A stretch of 64,000 nucleotides of DNA from Saccharina japonica (lineage: Eukaryota > Sar > Phaeophyceae > Laminariales > Laminariaceae), in assembly GCA_008828725.1 (NCBI GenBank), contig MEHQ01002657.1, forward strand, positions 288,243 through 352,242, written 5' to 3'. Shown one piece after another: positions 1 through 11,000 of the stretch. Positions within the stretch are counted from its first letter, which is position 1, and every line of letters begins with the position of its first letter. The position numbers were made by a program, and so were the translations under genes. The notes beneath the pieces were generated by a model. That model searched no databases. It was given only the letters and a program-made list of their open reading frames with translations, and was not told the DNA's origin.

Positions 1-285
1 TTTCAACGACCAGGTAGACATTTTCTTGCATCAATCACGGAGCGCCGGGAGGTGTTCGGCGAGTCGCATGCAGGGCGAGCCGCATCCTACGAAGAACCGA
101 TTGTGAGGCGGATTTTCTTGCACGTCGATGACAGCGTCCAAGGAATTGACCTGTTTTCTGGTGTGGCTACTTCGAGAGACGGCAATGGGTACACTCCGTA
201 ACCGCCACGTGGGTGCCTTGCCATATAACAGGTACACACGATACGTGATACGACGATTCTCCTTGTGCGGAGTTAAGGGAGGGGG
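1..285 (+). repeat. Diverged copy of dispersed repeat R1
   Basis: It matches the unit at 1187-1606 in the same orientation. Shared blocks are GGCGAGTCGCATG, the run from GAAGAACCG to GAGGCGGA, CTGGTGTGGC and CTCCTTGTGCGGA. It starts before the window edge. No coding potential is evident. Confidence 0.7.
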
Positions 286-477
286 TGGATTGAAAGCACG
301 GAGGAGAAAAACGCCTGTCTACCGTAGAAACGTGCGCAACACGGCCCGGGAAACTGTCAAACACCGCGCTGGCACCATCAGACCGGCTGTCATACCGCTT
401 TCTTCTCTACCGTATATAACTAAGAATACTGTCTGCAGTAGAAGCTACTGTGTACTGGCGAGAGGGGAGACAGCGCT

Positions 478-820
478 TCACACCTCGGGTAGATCATGAT
501 CTAGATAGATCATCTACAGGTAGATCATCATCTACAGGTAGATCATCATCTACAGGTAGATCATGATCTAGATCATCTAGTTCCTCACCTGCCGTTGTGA
601 GGCTGTGCAGGATCTGCACAATACAGATCAAACCCAGGAAACATGTGCTAGATCAGGCAGATTACACGGTTCCCAGCCCGCAACATGAGTTTGATCATAC
701 AGATCACACAGATCATACAGATCAGGAATGTATATACCCTGAAAGATCTAGATCATCAAGCGGGAATGATCTGTATGATCTGTATGATCTATCAGATATG
801 TGCGAGGTGTAGACACTGTT
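478..820. repeat. GATC-rich minisatellite with R2 flank
   Basis: Units such as AGATCATCATCTACAGGT repeat at 490-575, and a second array of CAGATCA/TGATCTGTA units lies at 690-795. Between them is a conserved flank (CTCACCTGCCGTTGTGAGG, GGATCTGCACA, AACCCAGGAAA) that recurs beside the GATC arrays near 2.6, 16.6 and 24.6 kb. I see nothing gene-like from 820 to 1187 except an A-rich stretch. Confidence 0.65.
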
Positions 821-1186
821 CACGTCACGCTAGCCCAACGGCACCAAGAGGTAGCCAGCTCCGCGTGCGCAGATGCCTGACGTGCTGTATAGACCAGTCG
901 CTCCACACCAAACGCGGATTGTGGTTGCTAAAAAAAAGGCCCCGAGTTGAGAAATTCCGCGTTTGTGTGCGTGTGTGTGTTCACCGCATCTTGTGATCGG
1001 CGCCTTTATTCGTAGCTGCGGCTATAAACGCCGTGAAAACGAAAAGTTTTCGCATATATATGCACACACGAAATAAAGCGTCAACAACAGTCAAGCAGTC
1101 GCAGATAAAACAAGTAGTTCACAGCAACGCAAGCAACAATCTAGAAAACATTAAAACGAAGAAAAAAAAAAAAAAGTTGCGTTAAT

Positions 1187-1606
1187 TTACGTCACGGGGG
1201 AGGGGGGGGGGGGTGTACTCATGTTGTGCACGGCCGTAGTCATATGACCATAGACCCTCGCATCCCTACAATGCCGGGACGGAGCACGTTGGGTTTTCAC
1301 CAACCAGGCAGACATTGCTTGCACCAAGCGCGAAACGCCGTGAGGTATTGGGCGAGTCGCATGGAGGGTGAGCTGCATCCTGCTAAGAACCGCCTCTGAG
1401 GCGGACTTGCATATGGACGACAGCTTCAATGAGTTAATTTAATTTCTGGTGTGGCCACTTCCGGAGACAGCAATGGGTTTTACTATGTAACTGCCTCGCG
1501 GACGCCTTACCATATTAACACTACGTGAAACGACCATTCCCCTTGTGCGGAACAAAGGTTCTCCACCCCGCACAAATGATCTACTCGACGCTTCGACGCA
1601 ATTAGC
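1187..1606 (+). repeat. Dispersed repeat R1, near-intact copy
   Basis: This roughly 420-bp unit begins next to a G homopolymer (about 1193-1211) and ends near GATCTACTCGACGC. A near-identical reverse-complement copy lies at 27612-28005. Read in the other orientation, the unit ends in GAGTACACC followed by a C run, like a retroposon with a poly(C) tail. No long conserved ORF is present. Confidence 0.85.
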
Positions 1607-1637
1607 TATTCGATGTACGTCTTCCACGCACTGATAG

Positions 1638-1814
1638 CTGACCGTTCTTGCCGACGACGGTCCGGACAGCCGAGGGGAGGACGACGACTACTTAGACGAG
1701 GAGGACGGGTACCTGGCGGACGAGGGGGAGGAGGTGGAGGAGGAGGAGCAAGGGGTTAGTAGCGGTAGCCGTAGGGTGAGAGAGCAGCCGAGGCGGGGCG
1801 GTGGCCGACGGCCT

Positions 1815-1869
<55 letters not shown>

Positions 1870-2048
1870 TAGAGGTCCCGTCGCCTCGGGCGAAGCTCTC
1901 GTCGCCGTCTCGGGCAGACGGGGGCGCGTTAGGGGGCGCGGGCGCGGGCGTGGCGGCCCACGAGGGCGGAAAAAAAGAGAAGAGAGTAAAGTTGGCTGCT
2001 CCGCCAGCTCAGTCGCTGTTCCCCGCGGGGCACACGATGGAGTTGTGA
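1638..2048 (+). CDS. 3' terminal coding exon, acidic/polyalanine protein (partial)
   Basis: An open frame begins at a possible splice acceptor (TGATAG/CTG) at 1638 and stops with TGA at 2046-2048, giving 136 residues. It starts with an acidic block (GEDDDYLDEEDGYLADE and a following EEVEEEE), continues through an SGSRR/PRRGGGRR basic stretch, a pure alanine run from a GCG microsatellite (about 1818-1860), and a KKEKRVKL basic stretch, which could act as a nuclear signal, and ends HTMEL. No catalytic domain is visible, so I assign no function. Upstream exons are not recognised: the preceding DNA is repeat R1, and earlier exons may precede the window. The antisense frame is longer but is only the proline shadow of the GCG run. 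Confidence 0.45.
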
Positions 2049-2419
2049 GGGGGCGTCGCCTTTTTGTGTGTGTTTGTGCGCGATGGAATATATATTTAGC
2101 AGCAGGGCGATGTGTATTCCGGAGCCAGGTTCCTCCACATCGCCGACTCGTTTTCGTCACCGGGAAGGCTCGTACAATATTTATTGTATCGGGATTCCGG
2201 CTGCGTTGTAGAGGATGCGTGGGTGTGCGTGCGTGCGTCAGATCAGAGGGCTTGTATGCGCGCGGTATTTTTTTACCCGTGAGTTGAAAGGTGGACGTGC
2301 GAGGTTTTGGTGTATCACATGACAGCGCCTTTTTTCCGGGGGTTGCTGGGGACTGACTTCCTTGGCCGTGGAAGGGAGGGAGGGAGGGAGGGAACTCTGG
2401 CGGGTTTTTTTTTGTCACA

Positions 2420-2685
2420 CCTCGTACAGATCATGATATGTATGATCTAGATGATCGATTTCCCGTTCCATGGTCTAGATATTTCAAGAGGCAGATCCGT
2501 TCCCGATATTGTGTGACCTACGTACGTAGCTCCTGCTGTCGGGCGGGACCCGTACACTCTGCATGATGTTAGCATAGGTTTCCTGGCTCAGATCTGTTAT
2601 ATGTATGCAGATCCTTGCACAACCTCTCACAGCGGCAAGGTGAGGAACTAGATGATCTACAATAGATAGATAGATCATGACCTGT
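2420..2685. repeat. R2 flank plus short GATC array
   Basis: It shares with 16490-16730 the order GAGGCAGATC, GTCGGGYGGGACCC, a GCAGATC block, CTCTCACARC and a GATGATCTA tail. I saw nothing else supportable between 2050 and 3160 apart from pyrimidine-rich and low-complexity DNA. Confidence 0.6.
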
Positions 2686-3159
2686 CGGAGGTGGTGTTTT
2701 TCTTTTTTCTTTTTTTTTCTGCCGCTCTTGTTTCCTTCGGAATTCAGTGCTGGCGTTGGCCGCGCCTGAGCTTAATGGTGATTGGTAAAAACCATCCAGG
2801 ATGTGCGTGATGACGTGATGACCCATCCCACCGTCGCGAGTTTTGGTTATCGTGATGAGTCCCAACAATGTAGGCCTGAGGCGCGGGGGGGGAATGTTCG
2901 TGGGGGAGTGCACGTATATACTCTTCGGCCGCATGTTGATTCGCCAAGGCATTTGGAATACCGGACCGGGCCCAACTGAGGGAGGGAGACGTATCCCCTA
3001 GAGTTCGGTGGGAGCACCACCACTCGGGCATGGGGGAAGTTTAGGGTACCTGCTGGTGAAAACATGTCCGATGGTTATCTGGCTCGATTCTCCCTTTGAT
3101 GATGCGGACACAAGCCACGCGACGACTGTGAGACTGTGAGATGTCTTGTTCCTCTTGGG

Positions 3160-3310
3160 ACTTGAGTGGAAAAAATGGACGATAAAAATTGACGGTTACA
3201 GCGACGGCCACTACAGTACCTGATTGGGGGATGATATTACACTGGTTGGCGTCCGTCCGGGTTACAATGGTTGTAATGCAAGGAGGCGTTTTGCGGCACG
3301 GGCGCAATAC
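3160..3310 (+). repeat. Dispersed repeat R4
   Basis: The block TTGACGGTTACAGCGACGGC, then TGATTGGGGG, then ATGCAAGGAGGCGTTTTGCGGCACGG closely matches 47915-48045. Its first part matches 57315-57370. Three copies indicate a dispersed non-coding repeat. Confidence 0.6.
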
Positions 3311-3340
3311 GAATGACCCTATACCCGTATATACTGCTAA

Positions 3341-3470
3341 TACGGAGGGGACCTAGAGTAAAAACAAGACCAAATATTGTTAGTTAAAAATTAGAAAATA
3401 TATGCCAGGTACATATAGGTTTTTTATGTGTACCGTAGGTCCTAGGAGTATTTGCTATCTTCCCCCGTAC
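3341..3470. mobile_element. Family A MITE-like element, degenerate
   Basis: Terminal inverted repeats TACGGAGGGGACC and TTCCCCCGTA flank the family core (GACCAAATATTGTTAG and CCGTAGGTCCT). The following stretch, 3480-4210, holds only short AT palindromes near 3520-3575 and no gene I can support. Confidence 0.65.
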
Positions 3471-4214
3471 TGCTACTAGTAGGCACTCACCAAAGTTGTC
3501 GTTCTTTTGGTCTCTATCCCTTATATCCCTTATATCCCTTAAAAAGGGCCCTTAAAAGATCCCTTATAAGGGGTCCGTCCCAAAGGAGTTCATAGATTTT
3601 CTTATAATAGTCTCTTTAAGGGTAGTGTTGGTATATACCTGGTACCAGGTATGCACCAATAGCAGCGGTAGATGCATGCTGGCAGGAAACAGGGAAACGT
3701 CAACCGTTTCGAGCAAGTCCGGAAGTTTTAAGCAGGCAAGGGCGCGGCCGTCGAATCCAGCTGCTGTTGCTCGCGAACATGATGGCTTTCCTGCGCTTTT
3801 TGCAGAGTGCCTTCCTGTGTATGTATTTGTCGGGATGAAGTACGAGTCACTATGTTCTTTCGCGTTTATGTGCGTGGGTGCTTTAGACCAGAGCTCCTTT
3901 TTTAGGTGTTGCGTTGTTGCGCCCCGAGCTCAACATTTTCGGCGAAATCACGAATGGCGTAACACGCACGGAAAGCGTGTTGCGACTTTTGCCGTACGCC
4001 GCAACAACGTACCAGGTACTCCGTCCTTGTTAAACATGTTTCGCCGTACGTACGTACACGTAACCGCCCTTGCATTTACGTCCAGAGTGGTCTTAACGTA
4101 ACGGAAAATATAGTAAAAAACACCACACACACGAGATTCCAAAAATACCATATATAGGTACCGTGGGAGACCATGTATAGATACCGTAGGAGTGCCTCAG
4201 CTGAGGCGCTTCGT

Positions 4215-4935
4215 CGGTCAGAAAATTCTGCCCCCAAAATGCCGCAGCTCACCCTCCATGCGACTCGCCGAACACCTCACGGCGCTTCGCGCTTGGTGCT
4301 AGCAATGTCGGCCTGGTCGGTGAAAACCCGACATGCTCCGTCCCGGCATTGTAGGGATGCGAGGGGTCTATGGTCATACGAGACTACGGCCATGCATGAA
4401 TATCGAGTACACCCCCCACCCCCCTTCCCCTACAGTATGTTGACGCTGTCATCCATTTGCAAGAAAGTCGGCCTCGCAAGCGGTTATTAGTAGGATGCAG
4501 CTCACAATTCACATGCGACTCGCCCGAAACACGTCACAGCGCTTCGTGCTTGGTGCAAGCAATCAAACGTCTGCCTGGTTGATCCAGTGAAAGCCCCACG
4601 TGCTTCGCTTCCGTCCCGACATTGTGGGGGATGCGAGGGTCTATATGTATGTGGCCCTACGACTTTTACGGGAGGACCATAATAATCAGGACCTATGACA
4701 TACACAAAAACCTATATATTCCAGTACTTTTACTAAGCATTTTTGGTCCTGATTACAATGTTCCCCCGTACGAGCACGGCCATGCATGATAACATGATTA
4801 CACCGCCACCCTTACGAATACCCGCCTGATCGGTGACAACCCGACGTGCTTCTCCGTCCCGACATTGTAGGGATACGAGGCACTACACATGGCCATACGA
4901 CTACTACTACGGCCATGCTTGAGACACGAGCAACA
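4215..4935 (-). repeat. Cluster of R1 fragments
   Basis: Three diverged R1 pieces lie in the opposite orientation to 1187-1606: about 4215-4430, 4480-4650 and 4780-4935. Each keeps CGACATGCTCCGTCCCGGCA or a variant, and the first and last end in C-rich tails. A family A element interrupts the cluster. Confidence 0.6.
4666..4770. mobile_element. Family A MITE-like element inside R1 cluster
   Basis: Ends TTACGGGAGGACCAT and ATGTTCCCCCGTA are inverted repeats, and the centre ACACAAAAACCTATATATT is the family core in reverse orientation. It sits between R1 fragments, which suggests a later insertion. Confidence 0.7.
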
Positions 4936-5035
4936 TCCCACCCCACCCCCTTTCCCGTATATAGCGCGGCTGGAACACCGAAACCATACGTAATTGCATA
5001 GTTAACACCCTACTACTGCCATAGTTGAGGGCCTA

Positions 5036-8000
5036 CTACTGCTGTCTCTCTTCAAGCCCTTCTTCATTTCCTTCTTCTTGCAGCCGTCTCTTCGACGACG
5101 TGCAATAGGCCGACGACCCGTAGGCGAGCACTTCCTCCACGCAGCTGGTCGCCTCGCGAGACACGGCAGCAGGCGTCGGAGTAGAGTAGTCTTGTCGGAA
5201 TGCTGACGACGACACGCCCCCCCGCGGAGGAGAAGGCGTAGTGTCCTCTTCCTTTCGTCGCGCGTAAGATGGTTCTTCTTCGGCCATGGGGGGCCCCTCG
5301 GGCTCGCAGAAAGGGGGTAGCGTGTTGACGAACTCTTCTCCGGGAACGTGTTTCTGGAAAACCTGACGGTGTTTTGTTTTAGAGGACAGGCCAGGGGAGG
5401 AGGGGGGAGACGAAACGTTAGCATGCTTTTTTTCGTTGGGGTTTTCGTGTGAGCAGCGTTTTGTGGGTACGGAGGGAGGAAGACGAAACTTTGGTATGCT
5501 CTTCGCTGGGATTTCCTTGTTGGCGGCGTTTCGGTGGAAAGGGGGGGCGGGGGTGGACGTAGCTCCGGTATGCTCTTCGTTGGGGTTTCGTTGTGGGCGG
5601 CGTTTTGCGAACAGAGGGGGAGCCGAAACCAGAGTATGCTATTTTTGTTGGGGTTTCCTAGTGAGCATCGTGTTGTGGGCGGTGGAGAGGGTCAGCTTTG
5701 CGCGCCCTAGGCTGTGTTGTTTCCTCACGGTTATAGTTTCGACGCATCGTAGAGCCCGACTGCTATAAATCTGTACGCTAGAGCTCTATCACAGGGTGAA
5801 AGAGGACGCCGGTTGCAACGACATTTCACTTCGCACGCTTTAAGTTAGGAGATAACCCGAGGGTAGGATTTTCGAGTAAGAAAGGATGTTTTTTTTGGGC
5901 CATACCAGTGAGCATTGTTAACAGACGCGACTTCCATTCAGGGGGAGTGCTAAGAAACTGGTCACAGAAGAGCCTGTACACTGAGTACTGTAGGCTCAGT
6001 GTACAGGCTTTGCTGTTGCCAATTTATCTAACACTTTCCCTGAATGGAAGTCGCGTGTGCAAATAACGCATAATCTCTGATGTTGCCTATTTCTTAACAC
6101 TCCCCCTGAATGGAAGTATCGTGTGCAAATAATGCTAATGTCCCAAACAAAACCCATTCTTACCCGGAAAATGTCGTGAGAAATGTTCAGTAGTGACTGC
6201 AGTACAGCAGCCTATCTAGTCAATGCTCAATAGCATGAAATACTGCTGAAGAAGCAGAAGCATAACAGTCAGCGTTATGAGATCGATCTACGTACGAACT
6301 GCTTTGAAGCAACACGTACGAGTACTGATAGCAATTCTGCGGCGGAACTACGTAGTACCTGTACCAGTAATGCGGTAGAATCACGTTAAACTTACGTGGT
6401 ACAATAGCCACCACACACGTACAACCAAGTTTTTGAGAAGAGGATGTTTGGTTGATCATCGGGACTTTGGAAGTAAGTAAGCTTCCACTATTACGTGGGA
6501 CCATAGTAAATAGGTCCAATTATTTTTAGTAAAAATAAGCAAATATATAGGTTTTAGTGTGTGCCGAAGGTCTTATTTACTATGTTCCCCTGTAATAGTA
6601 AGCATCAAGGAACGATATGTACAACGACCCGTAGGACCCAACTCCGTGGTGTGAGTTGATCGAGGACGGTCGTGCAAGCGCACACCTTCACTCTCGTTCT
6701 CCTCCTGTTCCTCCACCCCTTCTTCTGCCTTTCAGCCCGCAAGCGGCAACTCTCAACCTGAAACATCTTCTATGATTTCCAAACGCCAGTCAGGTACTGT
6801 AGTCTAACCACTACCAGCGCAAGCCTGTGCTACCACCTGCCAAGGGTGGACCAACCCGATCCTTCAATACAGCAAGTAGCACTCGAGCCCGCTAGGTTTC
6901 GGGACACCATCCCGCTCATGGCTGTTGTTGGCAGGGTTGGTGCTCCCAGATGCCAAACTCGAATGCGGTAAAAAACTATTTTTGGTCCGGTCACTGTCCA
7001 ATGATGATGATGATGATGGTGATGATGATGGTGATGGTTTCCCTGCAATCTAGCCCATGGTCTATGGTTGGTTGAGTTCTGCGCCTTTACCTAGAAGCCC
7101 GCACAAAATACACCCCGCGAAGACGCGCACCCTGTTTTTGGCAACCTTCGTGCAGATTCAACTGAAGAATGCCTATACAGTGCGGTCACCCTTTAGTGCG
7201 GGTCCCCAATATAGTGCGGTGAAAATCGCTAGTTGATATGTATAGTACGACCTCGTCATGCAGCAGTACCGCACTACGAGTACAACGGGATAAGTTTAAG
7301 GTTTCCACTTTAGTGCGGATATCACCACCCACCGTCGTCTGGCAAGGTACCGCACTAAAAGTGGGACCCCGACACTGCTGTATTCTTGTTTCTGGTCTTT
7401 AAGGTTTCCGGCGCTACTACCGTCGTTTTTTTCATCATCTACAAATCCAGCTGAAAAAGGCATTATTTTTGTGTGCGACGGTTTTCGACACTAACTGCGG
7501 CCATTATTTTACACATGTAAGAACAAAAAAAAAACGTCCTTCGAGATCTAAAACGAAAACCCCTTTCGTGGCCTATGTCTTTTTTTCCCGTGTGATTTGT
7601 TCGCGTGCGGCACACGCACGCACCTGTTTCCTGTGCGGAAGCTCGCTGTCATCGTCGCCCATAAGGTTGACCGCCTTAACTTTTTCCTCGGGAGAGATCT
7701 GACGCACAACACGTTGGTTCGGGTGGGGTCGGGGGGGAGGGGGGGGTGGGCGTACTCGTTTGTTGGTTGCCTTGGTCATTTGACCATTGACCACGCATCC
7801 CTTTCGAGACGGAGCACCGGGTCGGGGGGGGGGTGTACTCCTGTCATGCCGCTACAGTGCGGTAGGGGAGAGAGTGATGCCGTAACGCCACGGTAGGGGA
7901 GAGGTAGTCATCCCTCTATAGCGCGGTAAGGGGGAGGGGGGGTGTCCTCATGCCATGCGTGGCCGTAGAGGTCGTATGACCATAATAGACTCTCGCATCC

Positions 8001-11000
8001 CTACAATGCCGGGACGGAGCATGTCGGGGTTTTCACCGACCAGAGGTAGACATGGATTGCTTGCAGCAAGCGCGAAGGGCACAGTGAGGTGTTCGGCGGG
8101 TCGCATCAAGGGTGAGCTGCACCCATAATAAGAACCGCTTGTGAGGCGGACATTTTTGCACATAGATGACATCGAATTAATTCATTACTTTCCTGGTGTG
8201 ACCACCTCCAGAGATAGGGGGGGCGGAGGCGGTGGGTGGAAGGCAGTCGCAAGAAGATCTCGTCCAGACTACTGTATCCAACCGTACATACGGTTTTTCT
8301 TGAACAAGATATCATAGCTGTGGTTTTTATTTCTTCCTCTACACTGTACGGTTTTTCTTTCAAGGGTCATGCTTTCTTCGTGGTCTGCTAACCAAGCCCA
8401 GTGGACTAGAGTTGTCTCTAAGCCTATATAGGTGGACTGAATGTATTGGCTCGCGTTCTGCTTGAAAATCCTCCACAAACCGTGGTGTCTGAAAAATAAT
8501 ACACACGAGGAGTCACGATGATCATGGCATGCACCCCCCTGCTTCACCGTATTTACTCCCTTAATTGTTAACAATGGCAAGGCTACGTACTATGTACAAG
8601 GCGCGATCGCGCGTGTACGGACTCTTGACGACTGTGTAGCAGGCACGCTGCTGCAACAAACGATAACTCCATGGAGCTAGAGTAGCAGCAACAAGCAGTA
8701 AATGGCTTTCGTACCCGCTTTCCTTCCGACCTCCAGCCACTAAGGAAAAGTATCCAGTCTAACCAACCCCTGGTGGCTTACACATGGCAGACCTGTCACC
8801 CCCTCCTACCCCCACCTACCCCCCCTACCCGCCCCGACCTCCACCCCCTTAATCCCCCAATCCTCCTACCCCTACCTCTGGACTCCCTACCCCCGCCCTA
8901 CTCCCCCCCAACACCACTCCCCGACCCCCAACCTCCTAGCCCCCAACCCCCTCTACCCTCTCCCTACCGGCCCCATACCCCCTTAACCCCCATACCCTCC
9001 CCAACCCCCCCCTACCTCCCTCTACCCACCCCTACCCCTCTGCCTTCCTACCCCCCCAACCCTCCCACACCCCCCAATCCCATTCCCCCCGTAAACCCTC
9101 CATACCACCCCTAACACCCTCTACCTGCCCTCGCCCTCCCATACCCCCCATACCCCCAATCCCTACCCTGCCCCCCCTATCCCCTTCATATCTCCCCTAC
9201 CCTCGATAGGTGTTCTTGCTGGATGCAGCAGCAAACAGAAAATACAGCAGATACACAGATAAAGGTGTTCTGGCAAGGGACCCCCACCTTGTTTCTGTCG
9301 AGCAGCATGAGTCCCTGGAGCCGAAAGATGACGCGGGCGCGGTACTCGACGAGGCGGTCCATTGGGTTTCCTTCCAAGACGAGGGTGTGCAAGAGAGGAC
9401 ACCCCTGCAAAAACTCCACCTGTCTCACCGTTGAGATTCTTCATTCCGTCGAGAGGGAAAAGTGGTATATATGGAAAAGTCACGGGGGGAAAAAGAGCAT
9501 CACAAGTCAGTTTTATTTGTGTGCCCCCCACCCCCCCCTTACCATACGTAGCGCGGCTCATCGGACAACTTACTTATTAGCACTCACTTCTTGACTCCCG
9601 GGTAATTATTTATAGACACCTTACTTATTGACACTCATGTACTGACACCTTACTTATTGACACATGACTTATTGACACTCAATTATTGACACTCACTTAT
9701 TGACACCTTGCTAATTGACACTCACTTATTGATACTCACTTATTGACACTCATGTACTGACACCTTAGTTATTGACACCTGACTCATTGATACTTCCTTA
9801 TTGACTCACTTATTGACACCTTGCTTATTGGCCCTCACTTACTGGCACTCACGTATTGGCACCTTACTTATTGACACCTGACTTATTGACACTCACCTTG
9901 CCCATTGATACTCACTTATTGGCACAAATTTATTGACTCATTTATTGACTCCTTACTTATTGACACTTGATGACACTCACGTATTTGACACCTTGCTTAT
10001 TGACACCTGGCTTATTGACACTCACTTATTGACTCGCTTATCGACACTTTGCTCATTGACACTCACTTATTGACACCTTACTTATTGACACCTGACTTAT
10101 TGACTCATTTGTTGACTCAGTTATTGACTTCTTACTTATAGACACTCACTTATGGACACTCAATTATTGACACCGTACGTATCAACACCTGGCTTGTTGA
10201 CACTCACTTATTGACTCTCACTTATTGGCTCATGTGTTGACACGCACTTATTGACTCACGTATTGACACTCAATGATTGACTCACTTATTGACACCTTAC
10301 TTATTGACACCTGACTTATTAACACTCACTTAAACAACTCCTTGCTTATTGACAGTATAACTCATCGACACCTCACTTATTGACACTTACTTGTTGAAGC
10401 GAACGTCGAGAGTGGCCAGGGACAGGCTGTCCTTGAGGTTGGACAGGTTCTGCAGCTTGTTGAACCCTAGCTGCAGAACGCGCAGGTTCGGCAGCTTGTC
10501 GTAGCCGACGTTTTCCCCCTTCCGGACGGAATTGTGATCCAGGTGCAGCTCCACCAGAGGCAAACCTTTACGCGTATAAAATAAAGCGTGTCAAGCAAAG
10601 CACGTGACAAAACGCGAATGTTTAGAAATAGGCCTCCGTACTCAGTGACCTTCAGTCACGCAAGACACCTATATTTATACTCTAATAAGAAAATGAGCAG
10701 TAAGAAACAGATAGGCTGATATGTAAGGGCCCGTATTAACGAAGACAGCAAAAATTCAATTTGGAAAATAAAATCCTATTTGAATGTGATTTCGCAAAAA
10801 AAAAGTGGTTTGCGTCCTATGGGGAATAGTGAATTGCTCGTTCAAATATTTATGAAATCGAAAAAACGCAGCATGCGTCACAGCGCCCAGGTGAAAAAAA
10901 TCGACGAGAGGAGACGAGAGGGAAAGCATGCGTCGACGCGTGCGCGCCGCCGCCAGCATACTTTTGCTTTTGACCGCCCAGGCTAGGAAGCTATCGCTCT

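Noticed and set aside
1756..2418. 220-codon minus-strand frame with polyproline
   Set aside because: It is the antisense of the GCG alanine run at 1638-2048, continues through unrelated low-complexity DNA, and has no splice or start context.
8773..9114. 113-codon polyproline frame
   Set aside because: It is an artefact of the C-rich tract, lies in an intron of the LRR/IQ gene, and has no complex segment.
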